A stretch of DNA of 64,000 nt, taken from contig JADJWG010000002.1 of assembly GCA_016716475.1 (NCBI GenBank), positions 682,001 to 746,000 on the forward strand, in the 5' to 3' direction. The translations under genes were made by a program, and so were the position numbers. The notes beneath the pieces are model-generated. The model ran no database searches and was not told the DNA's origin. It saw only the letters and a program-made list of their open reading frames with translations. Origin of the DNA: Phycisphaerales bacterium. Lineage in GTDB: Bacteria > Planctomycetota > Phycisphaerae > UBA1845 > Fen-1342. Positions 9,008-18,260 of the stretch are shown here, one piece after another (the stretch's first letter is position 1; every line of letters starts with the position of its first letter).

Positions 9008-9757
9008 TTAGACGGGTTCGCGCCCGGAATTGAAACACCCTGCTGAAGGGCAGTCGGCCGCCAGTGGGCAAACCTGGCAGTGTGGTTTACGGGCCGAGCA
9101 GATGCGGCGACCATGAGCGATCAGGGCGTGGGAAAGCCAGGTCCAGGTCTCCTGTGGAAACAGCGCCATCAGATCGTGTTCAATCTTTTCGGCGTCCTTG
9201 TCGTCCCGGGCGGAGGGGGCGAGGTTAAGTCGTACTGCAAGCCGGCCGACGTGAGTGTCGACCACCACACCGACGTTGCGCCCGAACCAGGTTCCCAGCA
9301 CACAATTTGCTGTCTTGCGTGCCACTCCGGGTAGCCGCAGCAGATCCTCCATGCGATCAGGCACCACACCCCCATACTCGCTGCGCACCAGGGTTGCCAT
9401 CCCGCGAAGGTTTTTCGCCTTATTGCGGAAGAAGCCGGTGGAACGGATGACCTGCTCAAGCGCATCCTGCGGAGCATCTGCCAGAGCGGCGACATCGGGG
9501 AAGCGCGCAAAGAGTTGCGGGGTGACCTGATTGACGCGGTCGTCCGTGCATTGCGCGGAAAGGATCGTGGCGACGAGCAGTTCGAGGGCGCTGCTGTGGC
9601 GCAAGGCGCAATCGGCCTGCGGGTAAGCGTCCTGCAAGCCAGCGAGAATGCGTACTGCGCGGGCGCGCCGCGCGGCAGCGGACTCACGCTTTCCAGTGGA
9701 TGCAGTTCTAGCAGCGCGGGGCGCGGCAGGCGGGGGCTTGCTCTTGCGGGTGGGCAC
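9008..9757 (-). CDS. nth: Endonuclease III (DNA glycosylase/AP lyase)
   Basis: The 249-residue protein removes oxidised pyrimidines and nicks abasic sites in base-excision repair. Seen: ILSAQCTDDRVN, the helix-hairpin-helix LPGVARKTANCVL with the catalytic Lys (KTAN), VVVDTHVGRL with the catalytic Asp, and the [4Fe-4S] pattern C-x6-C-x2-C-x5-C (CSARKPHC, QVC, PLAADC). The first 35 residues are a basic, Ala/Arg-rich extension not found in the E. coli enzyme. The GTG start has GAGG seven bases upstream. Confidence 0.95.
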   Translation of the reverse strand: MPTRKSKPPPAAPRAARTASTGKRESAAARRARAVRILAGLQDAYPQADCALRHSSALELLVATILSAQCTDDRVNQVTPQLFARFPDVAALADAPQDALEQVIRSTGFFRNKAKNLRGMATLVRSEYGGVVPDRMEDLLRLPGVARKTANCVLGTWFGRNVGVVVDTHVGRLAVRLNLAPSARDDKDAEKIEHDLMALFPQETWTWLSHALIAHGRRICSARKPHCQVCPLAADCPSAGCFNSGREPV

Positions 9758-9861
9758 GGTGAATCCTCAACGCTGTCTCCGGTAGGATGATCCCGCCTAC
9801 CGACCGGACCTGGCAAGGCCGTCTTGAAATCCGGAAACGGATGGCCCACGACGACGCGTGC

Positions 9862-10716
9862 CTAAACCGGCCCAAAGGGCTGTCGTGGGGCCGGAGCACC
9901 GGGCTCCTCATCCTCTTCATCCGCATCGTGTTGTGGCGTGTTGTCCTGTCGCTCAGGCACAATGCCACCTACGGGCACGAGGGCGTGGCTGAGTTCAAGG
10001 TCGATATTGAATTCCCCACCTGGGGGGTCCGGAAGCTTGTCGCGCGCCGGGCCTAGAAACATCTGTTCCCACGCATCCCAGCGATAGCGTGCGACCTCCC
10101 TGGACTCAACCTGCAACGCCATGTAACGCACCCTCCCGCGGCGCTGCAATGCGAAATGTGCCGGCGCGCCGCTCTCCAGTACGATCGCTTCGATTACTTC
10201 ACCTTTCGCTGGAACGATCAGTACATACTCCGGGAGTACGGCCACATGCGGGAAGATGTCCGGGTCGGGTGCGAGGTGGAATTGCAGCAGTTCCTCAGCG
10301 GGGCCCAGCGCGATCGGCTGCACTGTGCCGTCCGCATCGATCAACACCGCCGCCCTGAGTACGTCATCGGCCGAGCGGCTCAACAAACCAAGCACCCAGC
10401 GCTCCTCAAACAGTCTTACGGCAGAAAGGCGACGCACATGCTGATCATCCAGGGTACCGGGCACGAGCAGTGTATCGAGCTCGGCCAACTGCACGAGCCG
10501 CACGGCAGCGCTGAGCATGGTCGCAGGATCGGGTAGGGCGGCCACCGCCTCGTCGCGCGTCCATTTCAGCGCCTCCGGAGAAATCAGTGTCAGCACCGGG
10601 GCATTGCCGGCCTGCGCACCGCCGGACGCGTTGTCTACCGCGCGCCGGCAGCCGGCCGGCACCAGCATTACGACCAGCACCACGGCAGCGATGTTATCGC
10701 GAAGCAGCGGTCCCAT
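9862..10716 (-). CDS. Putative lipoprotein of unknown function
   Basis: The 284-residue protein has a lipoprotein signal: a short basic start, a hydrophobic stretch and the lipobox LVPAGC with Cys near residue 22. The body has no recognised domain. It ends in an acidic, Pro-rich tail (DADEEDEEPGAPAP). A start at 10827 is possible, but GGAGG seven bases before the ATG at 10716, together with the signal peptide directly after it, decides for 10716. It is divergent from the glycosyltransferase at 10854, so the 137-base spacer must hold both promoters. Confidence 0.68.
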   Translation of the reverse strand: MGPLLRDNIAAVVLVVMLVPAGCRRAVDNASGGAQAGNAPVLTLISPEALKWTRDEAVAALPDPATMLSAAVRLVQLAELDTLLVPGTLDDQHVRRLSAVRLFEERWVLGLLSRSADDVLRAAVLIDADGTVQPIALGPAEELLQFHLAPDPDIFPHVAVLPEYVLIVPAKGEVIEAIVLESGAPAHFALQRRGRVRYMALQVESREVARYRWDAWEQMFLGPARDKLPDPPGGEFNIDLELSHALVPVGGIVPERQDNTPQHDADEEDEEPGAPAPRQPFGPV

Positions 10717-10853
10717 GCCCTGCCCTCCATCCGAGTGCCAGCCGGCATCGTCTCTCCGGGCGTCCTCGGGTAGTGTATGCTCAGGCTTCGGTCGGTCGTA
10801 GTCCACGAGAAACGGAGATTCTGCCACCCCCGCCGTGCCTAAGGGAGTTGTGA

Positions 10854-11990
10854 TTGACCGAATCCCCGCTTGATATGACGGCCGTACTCACGCACCACTG
10901 GCTCGTGCGCGTGCGGGGTGGCGAGAAAGTGCTCGAGGCCTGCGCGGACCTGGTACCCGGAGCGCCTATCTATACGCTTGTGCACGACATGGTCGGGATG
11001 GCGGGTTCTCCGCTGGAGCGGCACCCAATCCACACCTCCTGGCTCCAACGCATCCCCGGCGCAGCGCGGCACTATCCCAAACTCCTCCCGCTACTGCCAG
11101 CCGCCGCCCGCAGCATCCACCTGCCACCCGTCGACCTCGTGCTTTGTTCGGACGCTGCGATCGCGAAGGCCATGACACCCGCTCCTGCCAGCGTTGTCGT
11201 CTGCTACTGCCACTCGCCGATGCGCTACGTCTGGGACCTGGCGAAAGACTACGGCCGGACATTGCCAATGCCGCTACGCCCGCTGTGGGGCCCGCTCGGC
11301 ATTCGCCTGCGGCGCGCAGATCGTGCGGCTGCGGACCGGGTGGACGTTTTCATCGCCAATTCGCGCCATGTTGCCGAACGCATCCGGCGGCACTACGAGC
11401 GCGAGGCGGTCGTGGTTCATCCGCCGGTTGACCTGCCGGAGTCTCCCGCTACCGGGCCGCGGTCTGAGGAGCTGCTGTGTGTCGGTTATCACACGCGGTA
11501 CAAGCGGCTTGACCTGGCGGTAGCGGCAGCCCGCAAGCTGGGCCGCAAGCTCGTCGTGATTGGCGAGGGGCCGGATGTGCGCGCGCTGGATCTGCATCAT
11601 GCTCCGCATGTGGAGCTGCGGGGCTGGTGCGGGCGGGAGGAGATCGCAGCGGCGCTACGACGTGCGGCGGCGCTGCTCTTTCCGGGCGAGGAAGACTTCG
11701 GCATTGTGCCGGTCGAGGCAATCGCACATGGTTGCCCGGTCGTGGCATATGGTGTGGGGGGGGCGACCGAGACCGTTGTGCCCGGTGAGTCGGGTGTATG
11801 GTTCATGGAGCAGACGACAGATGCACTGGTCGAAGCCGTGGAACGCTGCGCACGAATGCGTTTCAACCCAGTGGCGATGCACACGTATGCGCAGCGGTTC
11901 TCGCGTGACCGGTTCCTGGCGGAGTTGCGGGCGGTGATCACCGGCGCCATCGCACACGGGCGTACTCCAACTGCCGCAGCACGCGCGTAG
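10854..11990 (+). CDS. GT4-family glycosyltransferase
   Basis: The 378-residue protein is a GT-B fold retaining glycosyltransferase. Seen: an N-terminal acceptor domain beginning LTHHWLVRVRGGEKVLE, a CYCHSPMRYVWD motif near residue 122, the linker VVHPPVDLP, VGYHTRYKRLD, and the donor-site EEDFGIVPVEA (EX7E motif). The CHSPMRY and YKR elements resemble WbaZ/mannosyltransferase-like enzymes of O-antigen or exopolysaccharide clusters. The sugar is not predictable, and no polysaccharide cluster surrounds it. It starts at TTG with GGGAG six bases upstream. Confidence 0.88.
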   Translation: MTESPLDMTAVLTHHWLVRVRGGEKVLEACADLVPGAPIYTLVHDMVGMAGSPLERHPIHTSWLQRIPGAARHYPKLLPLLPAAARSIHLPPVDLVLCSDAAIAKAMTPAPASVVVCYCHSPMRYVWDLAKDYGRTLPMPLRPLWGPLGIRLRRADRAAADRVDVFIANSRHVAERIRRHYEREAVVVHPPVDLPESPATGPRSEELLCVGYHTRYKRLDLAVAAARKLGRKLVVIGEGPDVRALDLHHAPHVELRGWCGREEIAAALRRAAALLFPGEEDFGIVPVEAIAHGCPVVAYGVGGATETVVPGESGVWFMEQTTDALVEAVERCARMRFNPVAMHTYAQRFSRDRFLAELRAVITGAIAHGRTPTAAARA

Positions 11991-12019
11991 CGTAATGGTC
12001 TTACACCGGGCGCCCGCCC

Positions 12020-12044
12020 CGCGCTCCCCCCCCGCGCTCCCCCC
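12020..12044. repeat. Short direct repeat with G-quadruplex-capable G-runs on the minus strand
   Basis: GCGCTCCCCCC occurs twice (12021-12031 and 12034-12044) between two convergent genes. With the flanking C-runs, the minus strand carries four runs of at least three G with loops of 5, 5 and 1 bases. That meets the usual G-quadruplex rule and lies just past the stop of the lipoprotein gene at 12078. No function is shown. Confidence 0.5.
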
Positions 12045-12077
12045 CGGAGGTGAGGATTCGTCTCACCTGCTTACGCC

Positions 12078-13274
12078 TTACGGCCTCGGCCCGGGCGGGG
12101 GCATGTCTTCCGGCAACACGAAGCGTGTCAGGTCCTGCAGTTCGAGCTCCGGCAGATCCTCATCCGTGTTCGCGATGTAGACCCACCAGTTGTTGTACCC
12201 GTACTCCGTAGACCCCGGGAACTTGGGCACACGCTCGCAGATCCACTTCATATACCCGAACTGGTTGTTGCCCCACTCGTCCGCAGATACCAGGCGCGGC
12301 GCGCCCCGCACATCGGGGTAGCGCGTCCAGTTGTCGGCCCAGGAAAGAGTCCGGCGCTTGTTGTTATAGTCGTAGCCCGATTGTCCGTTTGGCGGCACGT
12401 GGCAGTTCCCGACGTGTGACGGCGTGCCCACGTGGTCCATCTCCAGCCAGGAGAACACGTTCCATGGGTCCCGCCGGCCGTGCGTATCCCAGATCCCGTC
12501 GGACACCGCCAGCAGCGCCTGGCTCTCGATCCGGTGCACATAGCTGTGGATCATGTTGTCAGCCCCCACCTCGTAATTGAACCCCATGACCCAGGTGGTA
12601 CGCCCCAGCTCCGGCGGGATGTCGTACGGGCGGTAGAGCCAAGGATTGTCGGTCGGACCAAAGCGGGCGTAGCGATTCGGAATGAAACCGGCAAACTCGT
12701 CGAAGTGCATCCCGCTGGCGCCCCAGACCCACAACTCCGTGATGCCTTCCTGCTGGAAGCGCTCGAGCAATCCGTTCTCCTCGAACATCAACCGGTACGA
12801 GCTGGTGGCCGGCTGCCATTGCTGTGTCCGGCGGACTTCCATGAAGGTCTCGTCCGTGTAGCGGAAGCCGTCGACTTTCTTCGGGTAATTGTCGACCTCG
12901 ATGATGTCCACGATGTCGTAGTTGATGTAGCCCCAGCTCGCCTCACGAATCACGTTGGCGAGGATGTATGAATACTCGCGAGGATCGTTGGCATTCAGGT
13001 GCTCGATCAGACTCTTGCCGCCCTCGCTCTCGAGAATTGGGTTGTAGATCAGCACGACGACCTTCGCGTGCTTACGCCCCGTGGCGACGCGCTCGTGGTA
13101 CTGAAACGGCGGGCGTTCCCACTCCATCTGCTCACGGTTGCGGACGATGTACGCACCGGTATTGGCAACACGGCCCTCCGGCGCAACTTCGTGTAGGGCC
13201 TGCCACGACGGGGTGCTTGAAGTACAGCCGGGCAGCAGGAAGGGGAGTAAAATCAGTGGAATGATACGTTTCAT
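12078..13274 (-). CDS. Large putative lipoprotein of unknown function
   Basis: The 398-residue protein starts with a lipoprotein signal (MKRIIPLILLPFLLPGC; Cys near residue 17). It contains VVVLIYNPILESEGGKSL, an IINYDIVDIIEVDNYPKKVDG-like strand (residues about 118-136) and a Trp/Tyr-rich C-terminal half with GASGMHFDEFAG, MGFNYEVGADNMIHS and EMDHVGTPSHVGNCH. The regular secondary structure suggests a compact periplasmic or outer-membrane enzyme-like domain, but no family is recognised. AGGAG seven bases before the ATG fixes the start. It is convergent with the glycosyltransferase. Confidence 0.75.
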   Translation of the reverse strand: MKRIIPLILLPFLLPGCTSSTPSWQALHEVAPEGRVANTGAYIVRNREQMEWERPPFQYHERVATGRKHAKVVVLIYNPILESEGGKSLIEHLNANDPREYSYILANVIREASWGYINYDIVDIIEVDNYPKKVDGFRYTDETFMEVRRTQQWQPATSSYRLMFEENGLLERFQQEGITELWVWGASGMHFDEFAGFIPNRYARFGPTDNPWLYRPYDIPPELGRTTWVMGFNYEVGADNMIHSYVHRIESQALLAVSDGIWDTHGRRDPWNVFSWLEMDHVGTPSHVGNCHVPPNGQSGYDYNNKRRTLSWADNWTRYPDVRGAPRLVSADEWGNNQFGYMKWICERVPKFPGSTEYGYNNWWVYIANTDEDLPELELQDLTRFVLPEDMPPPGPRP

Positions 13275-13468
13275 TTTGAGACTCCTGTCGGGGCGGTGTT
13301 ACGGCCGACTCCACGGCTAACTGGCGTGGGGGGGCAGCGGGGCACGGTACAGTGGTGCAGAACTCACTGGGTGACCATGGTAGTCCGTAACCCGGTCACC
13401 GCACCAGTCCCGCCACCGTGTCAGATTCGGTGGGCGACTGGCCTGCGAGCCGACTATCATTCGCCAAC

Positions 13469-14260
13469 ATGGTTGACTCCCAGAGGAACGCAGAGGCGAC
13501 GTCGTCGGCCCCGGTTGGATACGTGGCTGAGTGCCCCGTACCTTTGAGTTGGCGCACCGTCTTGCGCCGGCTCGGCCCGGCCGGCCCGCTGGCCGTCGTT
13601 GCGGCAACCATGCCCGCAATCGGCGGGATCGTGCTATTGCTGACGCTGGAACCCGTGGGCCAGTGGCTCCGCGGGCACCAGGAATGGGGAATCCTGTTCT
13701 ACATCCTCGGTTTCGCCCTATTTGCAGGGCTGGCGCTGCTGCCGACTTACTCCCAGGCCGTGCTCGGTGGCTGGGCCTTCGGCTTTGTCGTGGGCTTTCC
13801 AGCCGCAATGGCCGGTTTCGTCGGTGGGGGGCTGCTGGGCTACATCGTAGCGCAACGGATGACGGGGGACCGTGTGCTGGAGATTGTGCGTGAGCGGCCG
13901 AAGTGGCTGGCTGTTTACCAGGCCCTGCTTGCAGGTGGCTTCTGGAAAACGCTCGGCATCGTGATCCTGATGCGGTTGCCGCCAAACTCGCCGTTCGCAT
14001 TCACCAACCTGCTGATGGCAGCGACCCGGGTTCCGCCGCTCGTCTACGCACTCGGTACACTCATCGGCATGGCGCCACGCACCGGTGCGGCCGTATTCAT
14101 CGCCGCAGGACTGCGCGAGATTGCGATCGGCGAGGCCACCGCGGTGCCGCGCTGGCTCTGGTTCACGGGACTGGGGCTTTCGATCGTAGTGGTGATCGTC
14201 ATCGGTCAGCTTGCCCAGCGAGCCATCACGCGCGTGGCGGGTGGGGTGAACACGGCGTAA
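13469..14260 (+). CDS. TVP38/TMEM64-family (VTT domain) membrane protein
   Basis: The 263-residue protein has five to six membrane helices and the VTT/SNARE-associated core. Helices run from about 40. The motif YSQAVLGGWAFGFVVGFPAA (about 93-112) precedes the signature RLPPNSPFAFTNLLMAATRV (about 175-194), and GTLIGMAPRTGAAVF follows. Known: DedA/TVP38 proteins are linked to lipid scrambling or transport and membrane homeostasis. Start is uncertain: a GTG at 13418 would add 17 residues, and neither site has a clear ribosome-binding site. It is convergent with the next gene, 23 bases apart. Confidence 0.85.
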   Translation: MVDSQRNAEATSSAPVGYVAECPVPLSWRTVLRRLGPAGPLAVVAATMPAIGGIVLLLTLEPVGQWLRGHQEWGILFYILGFALFAGLALLPTYSQAVLGGWAFGFVVGFPAAMAGFVGGGLLGYIVAQRMTGDRVLEIVRERPKWLAVYQALLAGGFWKTLGIVILMRLPPNSPFAFTNLLMAATRVPPLVYALGTLIGMAPRTGAAVFIAAGLREIAIGEATAVPRWLWFTGLGLSIVVVIVIGQLAQRAITRVAGGVNTA

Positions 14261-14283
14261 CTGCGCTTCCCGGGTGGAGGGGG

Positions 14284-15525
14284 CTACAGCACGCGCAGCC
14301 AGACCGCCTTGAGGTAGAGCGACTCAGGGCAGTTCAGCATGACGGGGTGGTCGCCTCCGGCCCCGGTACGATCCACGAGTTGCAATTGGCGCCCGGCTCG
14401 TTGCCCCGCGCGGTGAACCGCGTCGAGGAAGGTCGGCAACGGCACTCGCCCGCTGCACGTGCACGTCAGCAGCAGGCCGCCGGGACGCACCAGTTGGATT
14501 CCCAGGTGGTTCAGGTCGTGGTACTTCTGAAGACCGGTCTCCATCTCTTCGCGATAGAGTACGAACTTCGGCGGGTCGAGCACGACGACGTCGTACTGCC
14601 GCCTATTCTGGATCATCTGGCGCAGGTATGCGAAGGCGTCGGCGTGAACCAGGTTCAGGCGGCTCTGATTCAGGTTCGCATTCTCGCGGGCGAGGGCGAT
14701 GGCGTCCTCGTCCAGGTCGACACCGGTTACCTCACGCGCCCCGCCGAGTTTCGCGGCGCACAAACCGAACCCGCCCGAGTAACAGCAGACGTCGAGCACC
14801 TCAGCATCTCGACAAAAGCCCGCGAGCCGCAGGCGATTGTCACGCTGATCGCAGAAGAAGCCGGTTTTCTGGCCACGCAGCACATCCACGCGATAACGGA
14901 TGCCGTGCTCACGGATCACGAGGCGCGGCGGCGGCTCGCCCGCATGTGGCTCCGCGGGAATGTGGAAGCCCTCGAGCTTCTCGATGCGGGTATCCGCACG
15001 CAGGGCGACGCGCCAGGTCGGGGCGGCACGATCGGGGCGATCGAGTTGTGTTGGCGCCCCCAGCAATTCACCGAACAACCGTGTGAAGAGCGCGGCGCGG
15101 CGGTACATGCCGAGTGAGAAAAACTCGAAGACGAGGCAATCGGCATAACGCTCGGCAATCAGGCCGCTGAGCCGGTCCCCCTCGGCGTGGACCAGCCGAT
15201 ACGCGTCCGTCACGTGGTCAAGCTGCATCGCGCGCCGCAGGGCGACCGCGGCACCGAGGCGGGCGCGCCAGAAGTCCTCGTCGACCGGTGTCGGATCGCT
15301 TGTCAGCACTCGGATCGTGATGGTTGAACGCGGGTTGTAAAGCCCGCGCCCGATGAGTACACCGGCCTTGTCATAGAGCTGCACCACGTCGCCCGGGCGG
15401 GCGGTCGGATCGACCTCGCCGACCATCTTCTGAAAAATGAACGGATGATTGCGCACGGCGCGCAGTATCACCCAGGGGGACTCACGCCCGGTGGGGGCAT
15501 CAGGGGTCGGCGTGACAACGGGCAC
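14284..15525 (-). CDS. rlmI: RlmI-type class I rRNA (cytosine-5) methyltransferase
   Basis: The 413-residue protein has an N-terminal PUA domain (ILRAVRNHPFIFQKMVGEVD), a central domain with EGDRLSGLIAERY, and a Rossmann methyltransferase. SAM-binding elements are VLDVCCYSGGFGLCAAKLG and GVDLDEDAIALARENANLN, followed by VVLDPPKF and LLTCTCSGRV. Known: RlmI makes m5C1962 in 23S rRNA, with the catalytic Cys in the LTCSCS motif, here TCTCS. The position is inferred from the family. It starts at GTG and is convergent with the TVP38 gene. Confidence 0.9.
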   Translation of the reverse strand: MPVVTPTPDAPTGRESPWVILRAVRNHPFIFQKMVGEVDPTARPGDVVQLYDKAGVLIGRGLYNPRSTITIRVLTSDPTPVDEDFWRARLGAAVALRRAMQLDHVTDAYRLVHAEGDRLSGLIAERYADCLVFEFFSLGMYRRAALFTRLFGELLGAPTQLDRPDRAAPTWRVALRADTRIEKLEGFHIPAEPHAGEPPPRLVIREHGIRYRVDVLRGQKTGFFCDQRDNRLRLAGFCRDAEVLDVCCYSGGFGLCAAKLGGAREVTGVDLDEDAIALARENANLNQSRLNLVHADAFAYLRQMIQNRRQYDVVVLDPPKFVLYREEMETGLQKYHDLNHLGIQLVRPGGLLLTCTCSGRVPLPTFLDAVHRAGQRAGRQLQLVDRTGAGGDHPVMLNCPESLYLKAVWLRVL

Positions 15526-15718
15526 GCTTGGAGCTTATGCGTTGCAGGGAACGAGAGCAAACGGACACGGCCAAAGCGGTGATCGGTGACAGGGCATATC
15601 CAGTCGCTCCTGTCAATGGTCGCATGTGGCGGACGGCCATTTTGCGGTTTCACGCAGCGCCACATGACCGGGTTCCAGCTCCCGGCCGCTCTAGGTATGC
15701 TCACCTTGAGGTTGCGGT

Positions 15719-16379
15719 ATGTCGGTATGCGACGAACTGGCTGAACGCTGACCGCTCTGCGAGGGCGCACCCGCTCCGCAGCGGCTCAGCGCCGCCGGTC
15801 GCAAGTATCTGCAATGTGGCCACTGCACCTTGATTTATCTTCCGCGTAACGTGCGACTCTCCGCGGCCGATGAGCTCACGCGTTACCGGTTGCACCGCAA
15901 CGACGTCCATGATCCCGGCTATCTGCGGTTCCTTGCCCCCCTCGCGGACGTGGTTCTGAGAGCGACAACTGCTGCTGCGCGCGGACTCGACTTCGGGTGC
16001 GGTCCGGGGGCGGCGTTTGGACGAATGCTGGAGGACGCGGGGCGTACAGTGAGATCGTACGATCCATTATTCGCACCGGATGAACAGGTCTGGGCGCGCA
16101 CCTATGACTTCATCGTGGCTTCCGAGGTTTTCGAACACTTGTATCATCCACGCGACGAGTTGAACCGACGGTTCGGTGTGCTGCGACCCGGTGGCGTACT
16201 GGGAGTGATGACGAGCTTTGTGCCCGTGTGCGGCTGACTTCGCCGCATGGCACTACCTACGCGACCCGACGCATGTGTGCTTCTATGGCCGAACCGTATT
16301 CGAGCATATTGCCCGGCACTGGCAGGCCCGCGTCGAGTTTCCCACGGCCAATGTCGCGCTGCTGACGCGCGCTTTGTAG
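15719..16379 (+). pseudogene. Class I SAM methyltransferase, broken by TGA and a frameshift
   Basis: The gene has a good start (GAGG seven bases before the ATG at 15719). It then meets TGA at 15749-15751 exactly where the family has the first Cys of CPLC. The frame goes on with PLC, RKYLQCGHCTLIYLPRNVRLS, the SAM motif LDFGCGPGAAFGRML, YDPLFAPD, EVFEHLYHP and LRPGGVLGVMTSF, then stops at 16237. The remaining C-terminus, WHYLRDPTHVCFYGRTVFEHIARHW, lies in the next frame and ends at TAG 16377-16379. An extra base near 16228-16234 explains the shift. Known relatives are about 200-residue SAM enzymes with two Cys pairs. It is either a decayed gene or two sequence errors. Confidence 0.72.
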
Positions 16380-16435
16380 CTTCCGCCAGAACCCACGGCG
16401 CCACGCGGCTGGCAACACCCCTCAACGTTTCTTGT

Positions 16436-18043
16436 TCAGGGATTTGCTGCCATCCCATCATCGGGATATGGCACATCGGCCAGGGGAAATCCGGGATGTT
16501 TCGACTGGAAGTAGCTCAGGTCCCAGTCGCTGCAAAACAGTGCGACACGCTGCCCGTAGGAATCGGTTGCCAGTGCCGACCGGCTCGGCAACACTGCGGT
16601 GTGCATCATTTCCGGATCGATGCGCGGATCGATCCACCGCAGACGCTCCCAGGGGGCGGGCTCGAGGCGTGAGGCCGCGCCGTACTCCGACTCGAGGCGA
16701 TACTGCACAACATCGAACTGCAGCGGCCCGACGGCCCCGAGAAGCGGCGCGCTCTGCCGGGCTGCATCCAGTTGCAGTACCTGCACCACACCTTCCTGGA
16801 GGAGTTGCTGCAGACCTGACCGAAAGCGCTTCTGCTGAGCCGCACCCGGAGCGTGCAGGAAGGCGAAGCACTCGGGCGGAAAGCGGGGAATCTCATGGTA
16901 GATGATGCGGGGATCTTCGGTGAGCGTGTCCCCGACGCGGAACTCCGGGTGACCGACGATTCCGATCACGTCGCCGGCATACGCGACGTCGACGGTTTCG
17001 CGTTCGCGCGCGAACAGCTTGTGTGAGCTCGACAAGCGGAAGCGGCTGCCGGTTTGCTGATGCAGCACGGTCATGCTGCGATCGAACCGCCCGGAGCAGA
17101 TACGGACGAATGCGATGCAGTCGCGGTGCTTCGGGTCCATGTTCGCCTGCAATTTGAAGACGAAGCCCGAGAAGGGGGTGCTGTCGGGCGCGATCAGACC
17201 GCACTGCGCACGGCGCGCCCGGGGTGGCGGTGCGTACGCGAGGTAGCCGTCGAGCAGCAGTTGTACCCCGAAATTGTTGCTCGCGCTGCCGAAGAATACC
17301 GGCGTCAGTTCTCCTCGCAGCACGGCCTCGGCCTCAAACGCGGCACCAGCCGCATCCAGCATCGCCAGCTCCTCGACAGCCGTTCGGTAGGCGTGCTCCT
17401 CGACGCATGACCGGACCTGGGGATCGGTCATGGACGATACGGCGACCGGGGCACGGTAGGCGCCACCCGGTGTGGCTTCGAACAGGTGCAACTGCTGACG
17501 GAGCCGGTCGAAGAGGCCGCGGAAGTGCGGACCATTGCCCAACGGCCAGTTCACGGCGTAAGCATGCAGTCCAAGTACTCGCTCCAACTCGTCGAGCAGG
17601 TCGAGGGGGTCGCGCGCCGGCCGGTCCAGTTTGTTCATGAAGGTGAAGATCGGCACGCCACGGCGGCGGCAGATCTCGAACAGCTTGCGGGTCTGTGTCT
17701 CAATACCCTTCGCCGCGTCGATGACCATCACCACCGAGTCGACCGCTGTCAGCACCCGATAGGTATCCTCTGAGAAATCTTTGTGTCCAGGGGTGTCTAG
17801 CAGGTTGATGCAGTATCCACGGTAGTCGAACTGGAGGACGGTGGAGCTGACGGAGATGCCACGCTGGCGTTCGAGTTCCATCCAGTCCGAGTTGGTGGCC
17901 CGCTGGTTTTTGCGGGCCGTGACCGAGCCGGCCAGTTGCACAGCCCCACCGTACAACAGGAACTTCTCGGTTAGGGTCGTTTTGCCGGCATCCGGGTGCG
18001 AGATGATCGCAAAGGTGCGACGGCGATTGTAGTGGTCGAGCAT
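16436..18043 (-). CDS. prfC: Peptide chain release factor 3
   Basis: The 535-residue translational GTPase releases RF1/RF2 from the ribosome after termination. Seen: G1 SHPDAGKTT, switch I/G2 with RGISVSSTV, G3 DTPGHKDFSEDTYR, G4 NKLDRP, an RF3-specific domain II (VFFGSASNNFGVQLLL) and a C-terminal domain with ELTP and GAVGPLQFDVVQYRLESEYG. Length matches the E. coli protein (529). The open frame extends upstream to 18142, but the ATG at 18043 (MLDHYNRRRTFAIISHPDAG) gives the family N-terminus. No clear Shine-Dalgarno is seen. It is convergent with the broken methyltransferase. Confidence 0.96.
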   Translation of the reverse strand: MLDHYNRRRTFAIISHPDAGKTTLTEKFLLYGGAVQLAGSVTARKNQRATNSDWMELERQRGISVSSTVLQFDYRGYCINLLDTPGHKDFSEDTYRVLTAVDSVVMVIDAAKGIETQTRKLFEICRRRGVPIFTFMNKLDRPARDPLDLLDELERVLGLHAYAVNWPLGNGPHFRGLFDRLRQQLHLFEATPGGAYRAPVAVSSMTDPQVRSCVEEHAYRTAVEELAMLDAAGAAFEAEAVLRGELTPVFFGSASNNFGVQLLLDGYLAYAPPPRARRAQCGLIAPDSTPFSGFVFKLQANMDPKHRDCIAFVRICSGRFDRSMTVLHQQTGSRFRLSSSHKLFARERETVDVAYAGDVIGIVGHPEFRVGDTLTEDPRIIYHEIPRFPPECFAFLHAPGAAQQKRFRSGLQQLLQEGVVQVLQLDAARQSAPLLGAVGPLQFDVVQYRLESEYGAASRLEPAPWERLRWIDPRIDPEMMHTAVLPSRSALATDSYGQRVALFCSDWDLSYFQSKHPGFPLADVPYPDDGMAANP

Positions 18044-18260
18044 GGCCGGTGTTATCCAAGTTATGAGCGGACGGCGGATGGTCGGTGAATCTATACTCAG
18101 TCCGGTGATGAAAGCGCAAGCGGCGGGTTGCCGCCGGTTCAAGGTGGCGTGCTGGGTGTGAGCATGAATGTGCTGCTGGGCGTGTGCATGCCGGCATCAT
18201 AGGAGCATCAAGTGACTGTGTCACGGCAGTAGGACGCCCGCGCCTTGGCCCCCCTCCGCT

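Noticed and set aside
15749..15800. TGA at a Cys position followed by a stem-loop, as a possible selenocysteine codon
   Set aside because: The affected Cys belongs to a structural CPLC pair rather than a catalytic redox site, and the same gene is frameshifted downstream. Nonsense or sequence error is simpler.
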